Below, in pieces: positions 27,389 through 34,263 of a stretch of 34,263 bases of DNA; the stretch's first letter is position 1, and every line of letters starts with the position of its first letter. Origin of the DNA: Chitinophagales bacterium (lineage in GTDB: Bacteria; Bacteroidota; Bacteroidia; Chitinophagales; CAIOSU01); assembly GCA_026003335.1 (NCBI GenBank), contig BPHB01000005.1:1-34263 (forward strand), given 5' to 3'. A program made the position numbers and the translations under genes. Under the pieces are notes generated by a model, which was not told where the DNA came from, searched no databases, and saw only the letters and a list, made by a program, of their open reading frames with translations.

Positions 27389-28404
27389 TCTACACTAATT
27401 GATTTTATTTTAACACTACTGCTCTGACCAGCAAAGAGGACGTGCTCGCTTAGTACGTCCGCCAGCGCCCGTTCTATAATATCCCTATACCTGCGCACGA
27501 TAAAGTGTTCAGTATAGTAGATAGCGTCGCGCATTTCTTGCACGCTGCCCAGCTTGCCCGCCGTGGGTATGCCGTACAAAATTTCAGGTATCCCGAAGCG
27601 TCTGAAAATATTAGCTTTTGCTGTTTCGAGCACTCTGTCGTACTCTTGCGCTATGTTCTTTTTGTCAAGCTGAACAATCTCAGGTTTAAAATCGGGGTTC
27701 GTGTACTCTATTCGCATGATTTTAGCGGCATCGCTGCCCGCAAATGCGCTATAGGGGTCGTCGTATCGCTGCAAAAACTCGTCCTCTTCCTTCGAAGCGC
27801 TGTTTTTGTACTCGAAAATAATCGTGTCGGGGGCAAAGCCAAACTTGGCATCCCGCAAGGTCGATTTTTTTGCGCTTAGTTCTACAAAAGCGTCGAGCAG
27901 CACCTGCGTAGCAAGCGGTACGGGATAAATAAGGGCGGGGTCGAAGATACCCCGCACCATTATCCTGTTTTCATGGCTATACTTGACTCCATCAACCACA
28001 CCCACATCATATAGGGGGTGGCGTTCAATCGTATTGCGCTGCTCATCTACAATCTTAGCACACCCGACGACCTCGCCTTCATCGTTAGCAAAGAAGCGAA
28101 TGAAGCGAGGCGACACGGGGTTGAAGTCGGTCACATGCCCTTCGGCGTCTTCAATCAGTTCAATCGCTAACATGTTGTATTTAGCGAGCGACAGCGCAAG
28201 CTCGTCGAGCTTTTCGTTGAAAGCGCCAAAAGGGGCATCGAGCCCCCCCCCACGGATGAACATGGTCAACTTGTCCACCGCCGCGCTAAGTGTCTGACTG
28301 ACAGCGATAGCGTCGTCCACCAAAGCGGGGAGTTCCTTCGTTGGAAGGAGTACCCCAAGCTCGGCAGGCGCGCTGTATTCTATGTATTTTCGCTGTCGTA
28401 ACAT
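27385..28404 (-). CDS. Portal protein
   Basis: The 339-residue protein has the HK97/phi29-type portal pattern: a helical N-terminal part (VSQTLSAAVDKLTMFIRGGG), the KYNMLAIELIEDAEGHVTDF clip/wing beta segment, the SPRFIRFFANDEGEVVGC strands, GIFDPALIYPVPLATQVLLD, the EYDRVLETAKANIFRRFGIP helix and a long C-terminal helix. The portal is the twelve-fold ring through which the large terminase pumps DNA. At 339 residues it is on the short side for the family. It is followed by the connector (4-base overlap) and preceded by a 58-aa gene. Confidence 0.75.
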   Translation of the reverse strand: MLRQRKYIEYSAPAELGVLLPTKELPALVDDAIAVSQTLSAAVDKLTMFIRGGGLDAPFGAFNEKLDELALSLAKYNMLAIELIEDAEGHVTDFNPVSPRFIRFFANDEGEVVGCAKIVDEQRNTIERHPLYDVGVVDGVKYSHENRIMVRGIFDPALIYPVPLATQVLLDAFVELSAKKSTLRDAKFGFAPDTIIFEYKNSASKEEDEFLQRYDDPYSAFAGSDAAKIMRIEYTNPDFKPEIVQLDKKNIAQEYDRVLETAKANIFRRFGIPEILYGIPTAGKLGSVQEMRDAIYYTEHFIVRRYRDIIERALADVLSEHVLFAGQSSSVKIKSISVE

Positions 28405-28405
28405 C

Positions 28406-28582
28406 TTACTCTTCTATTTTTTCGATTTTGTAGCCGTTCGTGCGCAAGAAATCCGCTATTTTATCGTCGATATCCTCGGGTCTGTAAACCCACGCACCTA
28501 CTCGGGCGGTCTCCCGCCCGACGATGCGGTAGCGTACTTTTTTTTCTTCTTTCTTCTCTTCTTGTTTCTTTTTAATGCTCAT
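28406..28582 (-). CDS. Small basic protein (58 aa) before portal
   Basis: The frame runs from ATG (28582-28580) to TAA (28408-28406) and encodes 58 residues: a Lys/Glu-rich start (IKKKQEEKKEEKKVRYRIVG) followed by WVYRPEDIDDKIADFLRTNG and KIEKIEE. It fills the gap between 28600 and the portal start, with one base between its stop and the portal ATG. The tight spacing and clear alpha/beta pattern support a real gene. Function unknown; small proteins here may be head accessory factors. Confidence 0.6.
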   Translation of the reverse strand: MSIKKKQEEKKEEKKVRYRIVGRETARVGAWVYRPEDIDDKIADFLRTNGYKIEKIEE

Positions 28583-28599
28583 CTCTTTAAATGTTTTGG

Positions 28600-29196
28600 T
28601 TAAGCTATCAATAGAGCCTCAAAAGCTGTTTTTGAAGCTGCATAGTCGTAAACCTCACTCGGCGAAGTGCCGGTATAAACCCCGAAGACAGGCATCAGGT
28701 TCGGTGCCTGTTCCATGTCCAAAATCAAGGTGAACAGCCCCCCCTTGTCGGTGTCGCTTGTGTCGGCAGAGCCTTCCCGGATTTGCAAGCCGGTTGACCA
28801 CCCCGCTACACGGAACTGGCCGTTGCTCTCGAATACGCCCACCACCTTGGCAGTAAGCAGCTTTTTGATGTTCGAGAGTGCTTTTGCGTCAATCTCCCAC
28901 GCCACAAATTCGATTTCGTGTGACAAATTCGCCCGGTAAGTGCCGCGGCTAATATTTTCCCGCGCAATAATAGACCCGTTGAGCCCCTCAACCAAATAGC
29001 CCTGTTTGCCGCTTTTGAGAGGCAATGCGGTGATTATGTCTATTGAGACGCTCTCGCCGTTAAGCGTTGTCTTGTAGGTCACCCCGCTCATGTCGATGTC
29101 ATCCACATTGATGAGGATGAGCTTGTCTTTGATTTTGCCAGAGGGGGCTTTGCATGATACGCCAAAGCCGCCCGATATTGTTGTTATACATCCCAT
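28600..29196 (-). CDS. Putative tail-tube-like structural protein (198 aa)
   Basis: The 198-residue protein is beta-rich and soluble, with an N-terminal Cys/Gly turn (GFGVSCKAPSGKIKDKLILI) followed by NVDDIDMSGVTYK, then alternating strands around a central helix (DAKALSNIKKLL). It recalls tail-tube-like proteins of Bacteroidota phages that begin with a similar K-L-I-L-I-N-x-D-D-I segment, but I cannot confirm it. It lies between the capsid and portal genes; no other tube protein is obvious in the window, which makes the assignment attractive. Confidence 0.4.
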   Translation of the reverse strand: MGCITTISGGFGVSCKAPSGKIKDKLILINVDDIDMSGVTYKTTLNGESVSIDIITALPLKSGKQGYLVEGLNGSIIARENISRGTYRANLSHEIEFVAWEIDAKALSNIKKLLTAKVVGVFESNGQFRVAGWSTGLQIREGSADTSDTDKGGLFTLILDMEQAPNLMPVFGVYTGTSPSEVYDYAASKTAFEALLIA

Positions 29197-29204
29197 AGCT
29201 TTAC

Positions 29205-30374
29205 TTATTTAATGATTCTGATAGCGTCGTCGATGTAAACACCTACGCCAGTTTTGAACGAAGCGCGGACGCGGTACTCGTAATCGAGTGTTACGTCCTT
29301 CATGTTCTTAAATAATAGTTGATTGAAGTCTTCTTCGTTGCCGCTAACAACGTGGAAGTTCCTCGGCGACCCGGAAATAATCATGTTAGGAGGCATGGCG
29401 TCCAAGCCGTAAATGGGCTTGCCGAGGTACTCCATCGCTTTCTCGCCGCTGGGGTCGAAACCGCCTGCCACGCTGTTGTTGGCTTGCGCTACTTTGTATA
29501 GTTCCAGCAAGCGCGTGCTCATGTAGAAGCCGAAACCCGAAGTGCTGCGAAACTTATTAGGCACAGCGCTAATCAAGCGCGCTAAGTTAGCAGTGATGTT
29601 CAGCTCGTTCACGTAATGAGCCGTACCTGCGACGCCCGTGCCGCTTTCGCTCGCTATACCGCTCACATTAGAGTAGGCGGTTGCGGTGATGGTGGTCGAT
29701 GCGATGTCGGTAACTACGAAGTCGAGGCCTTTAAGCGGCGACGCGTTCGAGGGGTAGAAAGTGATAATATCACCTACTCGCAGGTTAGCGTTTGCGGACG
29801 CTACTGTAAGGGTAAGGACAGAACCGATTTGCGTGTAGTTATAAGCCGTGAACGCCTGCACCCCATTCACAGGTGCGTATTCGGACACGGCGCCAACGAC
29901 TTGGTCAAGAAGCGAGTTGTAAGCGTCGGTGAAGGTGAACGTAGTAGGCTCTACTCCCTTACCCTGCACCATCAGCAGGTCGTTTTTTTCGGCGCAGTAC
30001 TGCAAATACAACTCTATTAGCGCGTTTTCGACTTCGGCGGTTACGTCCGAATCATCCACGGTGCGATGTTGTGGGGCTTGCAACACCGAAGAGGCAAGGT
30101 ACTGCCATACCCGCGTGCCGTCGAGGGTCATCTGCAGGTCGTAGGTCGCAAGATTGACAAGAATACTGTCATAAGGGGCGTCAGCGGTACCGCTAAATGA
30201 GCTCGTGCGGTCATTGAACTTACCCCCCACATTCAGGACAGGGATTTCGGCTTGTTTCCCAAAATGTCCGAAATGCACACTGAACCCGTTGCCTGCCGTC
30301 ACTTGTTGCTGAGCAAAAACGGCATAGACAAAATCGGGAATCGCTACTGCTTTATTTAAACTGTTATTAATCAT
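29205..30374 (-). CDS. Major capsid protein (HK97-type) with inserted beta domain
   Basis: The 389-residue protein has HK97-fold character. An N-terminal arm with extended Gln/Gly segment leads to the spine helix (EVENALIELYLQYCAEKNDL, about 114-133) and, later, INELNITANLARLIS-like helix with PNKFRSTSGFGFYMSTRLLELY (272-292), then GLDAMPPNMIISG and a C-terminal DDAIRIIK. Position directly after the ClpP-like protease/scaffold gene supports it. Residues ~172-255 appear to be an extra beta domain (LRVGDIITFYPSNASPLKGL and TDIASTTITATAY) that interrupts the core. No delta domain is present, so scaffolding must come from the protease gene's tail. The gap to the protease is three bases. Confidence 0.72.
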   Translation of the reverse strand: MINNSLNKAVAIPDFVYAVFAQQQVTAGNGFSVHFGHFGKQAEIPVLNVGGKFNDRTSSFSGTADAPYDSILVNLATYDLQMTLDGTRVWQYLASSVLQAPQHRTVDDSDVTAEVENALIELYLQYCAEKNDLLMVQGKGVEPTTFTFTDAYNSLLDQVVGAVSEYAPVNGVQAFTAYNYTQIGSVLTLTVASANANLRVGDIITFYPSNASPLKGLDFVVTDIASTTITATAYSNVSGIASESGTGVAGTAHYVNELNITANLARLISAVPNKFRSTSGFGFYMSTRLLELYKVAQANNSVAGGFDPSGEKAMEYLGKPIYGLDAMPPNMIISGSPRNFHVVSGNEEDFNQLLFKNMKDVTLDYEYRVRASFKTGVGVYIDDAIRIIK

Positions 30375-30377
30375 CTC

Positions 30378-31415
30378 TTACGCTTGTTTTTTTGCGGTGA
30401 ACAACTTTTTTAACAAAGCCGCTTTTGCGCGCTTCTCATCGCTCAGAAAATTGAGCGCCTGGGGTGTGCCATCTTTTTTTGCGGGGGCTTGTGCCTTAGG
30501 CGTCTTACCGCCCTTCGCATTCAAGATAGCCTCCATTTTCGCTTTCAAGTCGGCAAGCTCGGCTTTCAATGCAGCTACTTCATCGTTGTTAGCCGCGGCT
30601 TCGCCTTCTTCGGCAACGGCTTCACGCACCTCCGAAATTACGCCGTCAGCCACCATAATAACTACACTATCGGCAAGTTCGTACTCACCATCGGGCACCA
30701 GCTCGGCTGTACCCACGTAGAAAACCGCGCTACCTACCCAGTCTGCCGGGTTTTCGCTGTCGCTGTCAATCAGCAAAGCTGTCCCGTCGGCGGTCGCGCG
30801 CTCGACAGCTAATAGCGCCCAGCGCTCTTTGTTTTCGATTTTAATTTTTTTGAATCCCATCTGTTTGACACTTTTTTGGCTTTTATTTTTATATTTAGCT
30901 ACAAGCCGAACCAGGTGTTCGTTATTGAGTTTCGCTTCCTCCTGCACAATAATTTGAGTTACAAGACCGATGTTGGCGGCCTCCCGCGCTGTGACAATCG
31001 TATCCCGCTTCATCAACGCACGAATTTCTTGCTCTGAAATGGAAAGAGTGCGCGCGTAAATCGACACTAAATCGCCCTGCACCTCCTCAACAAAGTCAGC
31101 GTACTCCCTGAGTTTTTCAGCGTCGCCGCTCGCCCATTCAATATAAGGGTTGTGCAGGAGGAATTTAGCGTACTCATAAGCTTTCCGGACGGGAGCCGCT
31201 ACATACAAAATAGTAGCCGCAGAATAACACGCCCCATGGACAATAGCCTCTTTTATCCTGCCCCCCAAAGCCGATACAATAGCAAAAGCCTCAATAGGGT
31301 CGCCGCCATGGCTGTTGATATGCAGTCTTGTATCCTCGTCGCTGCCGGCTTGTGTCAACACACTACCCAGCGTCACCTCGGTGCCTATCTCTCCAAAGAT
31401 ATAGATATCTTTCAT
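30378..31415 (-). CDS. ClpP-like head maturation protease with C-terminal scaffold
   Basis: The 345-residue protein has an N-terminal ClpP/S49-like domain. The oxyanion region is INSHGGDPIEAFAI (33-46), the nucleophile Ser65 is in GACYSAATIL and the catalytic His88 is in FLLHNPYIEW. After residue ~170 the sequence changes to a low-complexity region, then a coiled coil (EVAALKAELADLKAKMEAIL) and a basic tail ending LKKLFTAKKQA. This is the fused protease-scaffold layout of HK97-like heads: the tail directs capsid assembly, then the protease processes it. It is first in the head module and is preceded by a candidate promoter (31440-31471). Confidence 0.85.
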   Translation of the reverse strand: MKDIYIFGEIGTEVTLGSVLTQAGSDEDTRLHINSHGGDPIEAFAIVSALGGRIKEAIVHGACYSAATILYVAAPVRKAYEYAKFLLHNPYIEWASGDAEKLREYADFVEEVQGDLVSIYARTLSISEQEIRALMKRDTIVTAREAANIGLVTQIIVQEEAKLNNEHLVRLVAKYKNKSQKSVKQMGFKKIKIENKERWALLAVERATADGTALLIDSDSENPADWVGSAVFYVGTAELVPDGEYELADSVVIMVADGVISEVREAVAEEGEAAANNDEVAALKAELADLKAKMEAILNAKGGKTPKAQAPAKKDGTPQALNFLSDEKRAKAALLKKLFTAKKQA

Positions 31416-31439
31416 CTAATATACTATTTTAAAACAGTC

Positions 31440-31471
31440 TAAATATAAATAACTTATTTGTATTTTACAAA
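31440..31471 (-). promoter_or_regulatory. Candidate minus-strand promoter for the head module
   Basis: Read on minus, TTTG (31471-31468), a 20-base spacer and TATATTTA (31447-31440) match the Bacteroidota consensus with one mismatch (final A instead of G). Transcription would start near 31433, about 18 bases before the protease ATG (31415). It lies in the only noticeable gap (49 bp) of the long structural block. Confidence 0.45.
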
Positions 31472-34260
31472 CGGTTTTTGTTTTCTACGCTTACAACGTC
31501 GTTAATGTTACGCCGAATATCCTCAACGCGGACCACAGGCGACGGCATACGCTCGAACAGATTAGCAAGGTCAGCCAGCCCGGCAGGGGTCTCGCCTACG
31601 AAGCCGCCCGTGGCGTACCCCCGTAGCCTCATGCTCTCTGCCATCATGGCCAGTAGTGCCCCCTCGCTTGTCTGCAGTACGCGTTTGGGAATCACGTACT
31701 CGCCCTCGTGCACGATACCTGCAACCCTGAACCCCGTCTCGTCCCTATAATCGTAGCCGCGCCCCGTGAAGCCCCCCTCTGCAAACTTCTTACTTTTTAT
31801 CGCCGCTATCAAAGAGCCGAAAGTTGCAAGCGTACGGGCGATAGCTTGAATCCGATAAATCTCGCCGGCGCCGGGGACCGCGGCGTTTAGCTTCGAAGCC
31901 GCTACGTTCTCATTCGTGAGCGCTTGTTGCAATCCCAGCAGTGCCTCGAACAGCGCAAAGGCTTTTTGTACAATAGCGGCCTCTTCCTGCGCTCCCAGCA
32001 GCTCGCCTATAGCTTGACTTGTGAGCTGTGAAAAAGCTTGATACGCCGCAAGCTGTGTTTGAAAATACAAGTCCTCAGCTTGCTTGCGTTTTTCAATTTC
32101 AGCGAGTTCGAGCGCCGTCAGCTCCGTCTCGTACTTCAATGCCAGCTCCTGCCGCCGCAGCCTAAATTCCTCCTCTGTTATCAAGTCCTGCTCGTATTTC
32201 TCTCGCAGCAACTCCTCTTCTATCGCCCTCTTTTCGAGTAGCAAATCAACCTCCGCAGCAAACGTGTCCTCCCCGAGCTGTTTCTGTCGGGCGATAAAAG
32301 CCTCTTGTAAAGCGATTTTAGCCTCTTCGAAAGAACGGCGCTGCTGTAATTCAAGTTCTTGGCGGCGGGCAAGTTCATTGAGTACCTCATCTGTTCGCTT
32401 CTTTTCGTATTCTTGTGTGATTTTCAAAATCTCTATTTCAGTCTCTACCTGCAAACGAATGCGCTCCTCGGCTGTCTTGGCGTCCGTAAGCGCTAATTTT
32501 AACTGTTCTTGCAACAACTCGATTTGTTTGCGCAGCCGCTCGGCGTCGGCATCCAACTCCGATGGCGGTCGTATTCCTTCGAGCTTTTCAACAGTATCCC
32601 GGTAAGCCTCCACACCCGTGTCCAAGGCCTTCAATTCAGTAGAAAGCGCGGCGATGCGTGAAGTAAAAGCCGCCTTAGCCGCTTCATCTCGGCGCCGCTG
32701 CTCCTCCTCTTGTATTGATGTCATACCCTCCTCGAATTCCTGTATTAAGCGCAACTCTTCGTTCTGAAATTCGAGCAAAATGCGCCGATATTGTACCGTA
32801 TCCTCTTCAATACCCTGCAAAGCAGCCGCGCGGCGTATTCGTAACGCCTGCAGGCGCTTTTCAAAGATGGCGGTAACGGCTTCAATCGATTTATTTGTAA
32901 GTTCTAAGTTTTCGGCTTCGGCTTCGAGCAGCGCGGCCTGGTTGTCAAGCTCCTCCTGTAGCAATTCACGCTCCCGCTGTTTCAATTCAAAAGCGCGCTG
33001 ATTGATACTCAATTCCGTCTCCAGCAGCTCAATACGTTTCTCAGCTAAGCTTTGTCTTATCTCGTCTTCATTAGCAAGTCCTTCGGCTTTGCGCAGCTGC
33101 TCTTCGAGATTTCGCACCTGGCTCGCAAGCAAAAGCAGTTTTTTTGTCTCAGCTTCGTTTTGTAGTTCCGCTGCCTTTCGCAAAGCCACCACCCGCTGTT
33201 CGTACGAGCGCCCCGCGTCGTCTGTTATCCTGTTAAGCTTCTCTATTGTAGAATTGAGCGCCGCCACTTCTGTGTCAACGAGCGCTATCTGCTTCTCGAG
33301 CTGTTCGAACTGTGTCTGTAGCCCTTTGATATCTACTTTCTCAATGCCGGCAAGGCTGCCAATGAAGTCGGCCACTACGCCAATGCCCTCGGCAAAAAGC
33401 TTGATAAGCTCGGCAAGCGCTTCGAGGATAGGACGTAGCGCCTGAATAACCGTATCCAGCACCGCCCCCAGCGCGTCCATAACCGCAGTGATAGCTTCCG
33501 TGCCGGCTTTCGTTTGTTTCAACGCTTGATAGATGCCGATAAGCACCGCGGCGATGATAAAAATAGGGTTGGTAAGCAGCACCTTGCCTAAATTCAAAAA
33601 CGATTTAGTAAGCTGCCCCATGCCCTCCTTCGAAAGCAAGAAAGCAAAGCCGTTGAGGCGCTCGAACACGTCGCTCACGTCGCCAAGAGCCTGCCCGGCA
33701 ACGTCGTCCACCTCTTCAAACTCCTCCTTTAAATCTTTATGTTTGTCTATGAGCAGCCCCGCTTCTTCGAACACCTCCCGCATGGCGTCGGCGTAATTCC
33801 CTACGTTCGTGCGCCCGTCCTTCACGCTTTGATCGAACTCGATGATAGCGGCACGTAGCTCCTCCACAACTTTTTTTTGATTTTCGAACTCCTCAGTGAG
33901 CTCTATACTCCCGTCCTCGTTTTTCTTGAACGCGTCTTCGAGCTCGTTCAGTCGCTTCTTAGCTATATTGTATTGAGCTATCAAGCTGTCGTATGAATTT
34001 TTTGCCGACTTTGTCGCTTTATTGAAATTCTGAATATCTCGATACAAAGCGCGCTGCTCGCTACTTAATTCTTTTTGTTTCTGTTTGAGCTCGACACTTC
34101 GCTTAGCGAACTCATCAGCGCTAATCGCCCCCGCCTTGAACGCGTCACGCAGCTCTTTCTGTTCAGCTTTCACAGACAAGAGCGCTTTCTCTAAGTCAAC
34201 TAACTTAGACTCCGCGTCTTTCGCATCAAATTCTATCTCAAAGATTACCTTTTCAGCCAT
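31465..34260 (-). CDS. Tape-measure protein
   Basis: This is the longest gene: 931 residues, dominated by Glu/Lys/Leu/Gln coiled coil (residues ~10-150 and ~300-730). A hydrophobic stretch at about 226-242 (LLTNPIFIIAAVLIGIYQAL) could insert into the host membrane. The C-terminal FAEGGFTGRGYDYRDETG and IVHEGEYVIPKRVL (about 820-860) are typical of tape-measure proteins. Length sets tail length; the size suggests a siphovirus tail. At the circular junction its ATG overlaps the stop of the 640-aa tail protein by 8 bases. It is placed before the head genes in transcription order, which is unusual. Confidence 0.85.
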   Translation of the reverse strand: MAEKVIFEIEFDAKDAESKLVDLEKALLSVKAEQKELRDAFKAGAISADEFAKRSVELKQKQKELSSEQRALYRDIQNFNKATKSAKNSYDSLIAQYNIAKKRLNELEDAFKKNEDGSIELTEEFENQKKVVEELRAAIIEFDQSVKDGRTNVGNYADAMREVFEEAGLLIDKHKDLKEEFEEVDDVAGQALGDVSDVFERLNGFAFLLSKEGMGQLTKSFLNLGKVLLTNPIFIIAAVLIGIYQALKQTKAGTEAITAVMDALGAVLDTVIQALRPILEALAELIKLFAEGIGVVADFIGSLAGIEKVDIKGLQTQFEQLEKQIALVDTEVAALNSTIEKLNRITDDAGRSYEQRVVALRKAAELQNEAETKKLLLLASQVRNLEEQLRKAEGLANEDEIRQSLAEKRIELLETELSINQRAFELKQRERELLQEELDNQAALLEAEAENLELTNKSIEAVTAIFEKRLQALRIRRAAALQGIEEDTVQYRRILLEFQNEELRLIQEFEEGMTSIQEEEQRRRDEAAKAAFTSRIAALSTELKALDTGVEAYRDTVEKLEGIRPPSELDADAERLRKQIELLQEQLKLALTDAKTAEERIRLQVETEIEILKITQEYEKKRTDEVLNELARRQELELQQRRSFEEAKIALQEAFIARQKQLGEDTFAAEVDLLLEKRAIEEELLREKYEQDLITEEEFRLRRQELALKYETELTALELAEIEKRKQAEDLYFQTQLAAYQAFSQLTSQAIGELLGAQEEAAIVQKAFALFEALLGLQQALTNENVAASKLNAAVPGAGEIYRIQAIARTLATFGSLIAAIKSKKFAEGGFTGRGYDYRDETGFRVAGIVHEGEYVIPKRVLQTSEGALLAMMAESMRLRGYATGGFVGETPAGLADLANLFERMPSPVVRVEDIRRNINDVVSVENKNRL

Positions 34261-34263
34261 AAC
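33944..34263. repeat. Right copy of 320-bp terminal direct repeat
   Basis: Same sequence as bases 1-320 with T at 34000 in place of G at 57. See the left copy for interpretation. It lies within the first ~105 codons of the tape-measure gene and the three bases before its ATG. Confidence 0.93.

Noticed and set aside
28382-28603. Plus-strand open frame of 73 codons opposite the 58-aa gene
   Set aside because: It is antisense to a tightly spaced minus-strand gene with clear coding pattern, and its Phe/Leu run is the complement of a Lys/Glu-rich segment.
1-34263. Genuine terminal redundancy used as a packaging end (DTR)
   Set aside because: The 320-bp repeat lies inside the tape-measure gene at an arbitrary place and contains a mismatch. 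A true DTR is usually identical and intergenic or near the terminase. An assembly overlap of a circle is simpler.

Overview
The window is an essentially complete tailed-phage genome (siphovirus-like) that infects a member of the Bacteroidota. The host assignment rests on three promoters that fit the Bacteroidota layout TTTG-N19/20-TAnnTTTG, and on a VirE_N-type primase-helicase typical of phages and mobile elements of that phylum. The first 320 bases recur as the last 320 (one mismatch), so the map is circular with a unit of 33,943 bp. The tape-measure gene spans the cut point. I found no integrase, transposase, recognisable CI-type repressor, tRNA or DNA polymerase gene.

Layout. (1) The minus-strand structural block runs around the circle from 4762 down to 310, then from 34260 down to 25407: tail-completion and tail proteins, tape measure, ClpP-like head protease, major capsid, a tail-tube-like protein, portal, a head-tail connector, and a lysis cassette (amidase, two small membrane proteins, a candidate one-piece spanin). 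(2) A gene-free 947-bp control region (4763-5709) holds six copies of a 10-mer and a string of perfect dyads before a promoter; it is the best candidate for origin and transcriptional switch. (3) The plus-strand block runs from 5710 to 25405: a winged-helix-like small protein, an N6/N4 DNA methyltransferase, several small unknowns, then a replication/recombination/packaging operon (Rad52-like annealing protein, YqaJ/lambda-type exonuclease, SF2 helicase, primase-helicase, putative small terminase, large terminase), a VRR-NUC nuclease, small ORFs, a C5 cytosine methyltransferase and two unknown genes.

The most striking feature is a 5.5-kb tandem duplication (10047-15553 and 15554-21061). It covers the annealing-protein C-terminus through the start of the large terminase. 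The copies are almost identical, except that the first 260 bp of copy 2 is a diverged allele. The junction fuses a truncated terminase to a truncated annealing protein. Removing either copy restores one intact set of genes (about 28.4 kb), so this is either a very recent unequal recombination or an assembly path through mixed strains.

Two distant promoters (before 7428 and before 24956) share an identical 25-nt block containing a perfect 17-nt dyad over the upstream promoter element. This looks like a two-gene regulon under one DNA-binding protein. Two small genes (9526-9721 and 23416-23572) read well only if a +1 frameshift is allowed. The capsid and connector proteins both seem to carry an inserted beta-rich domain.
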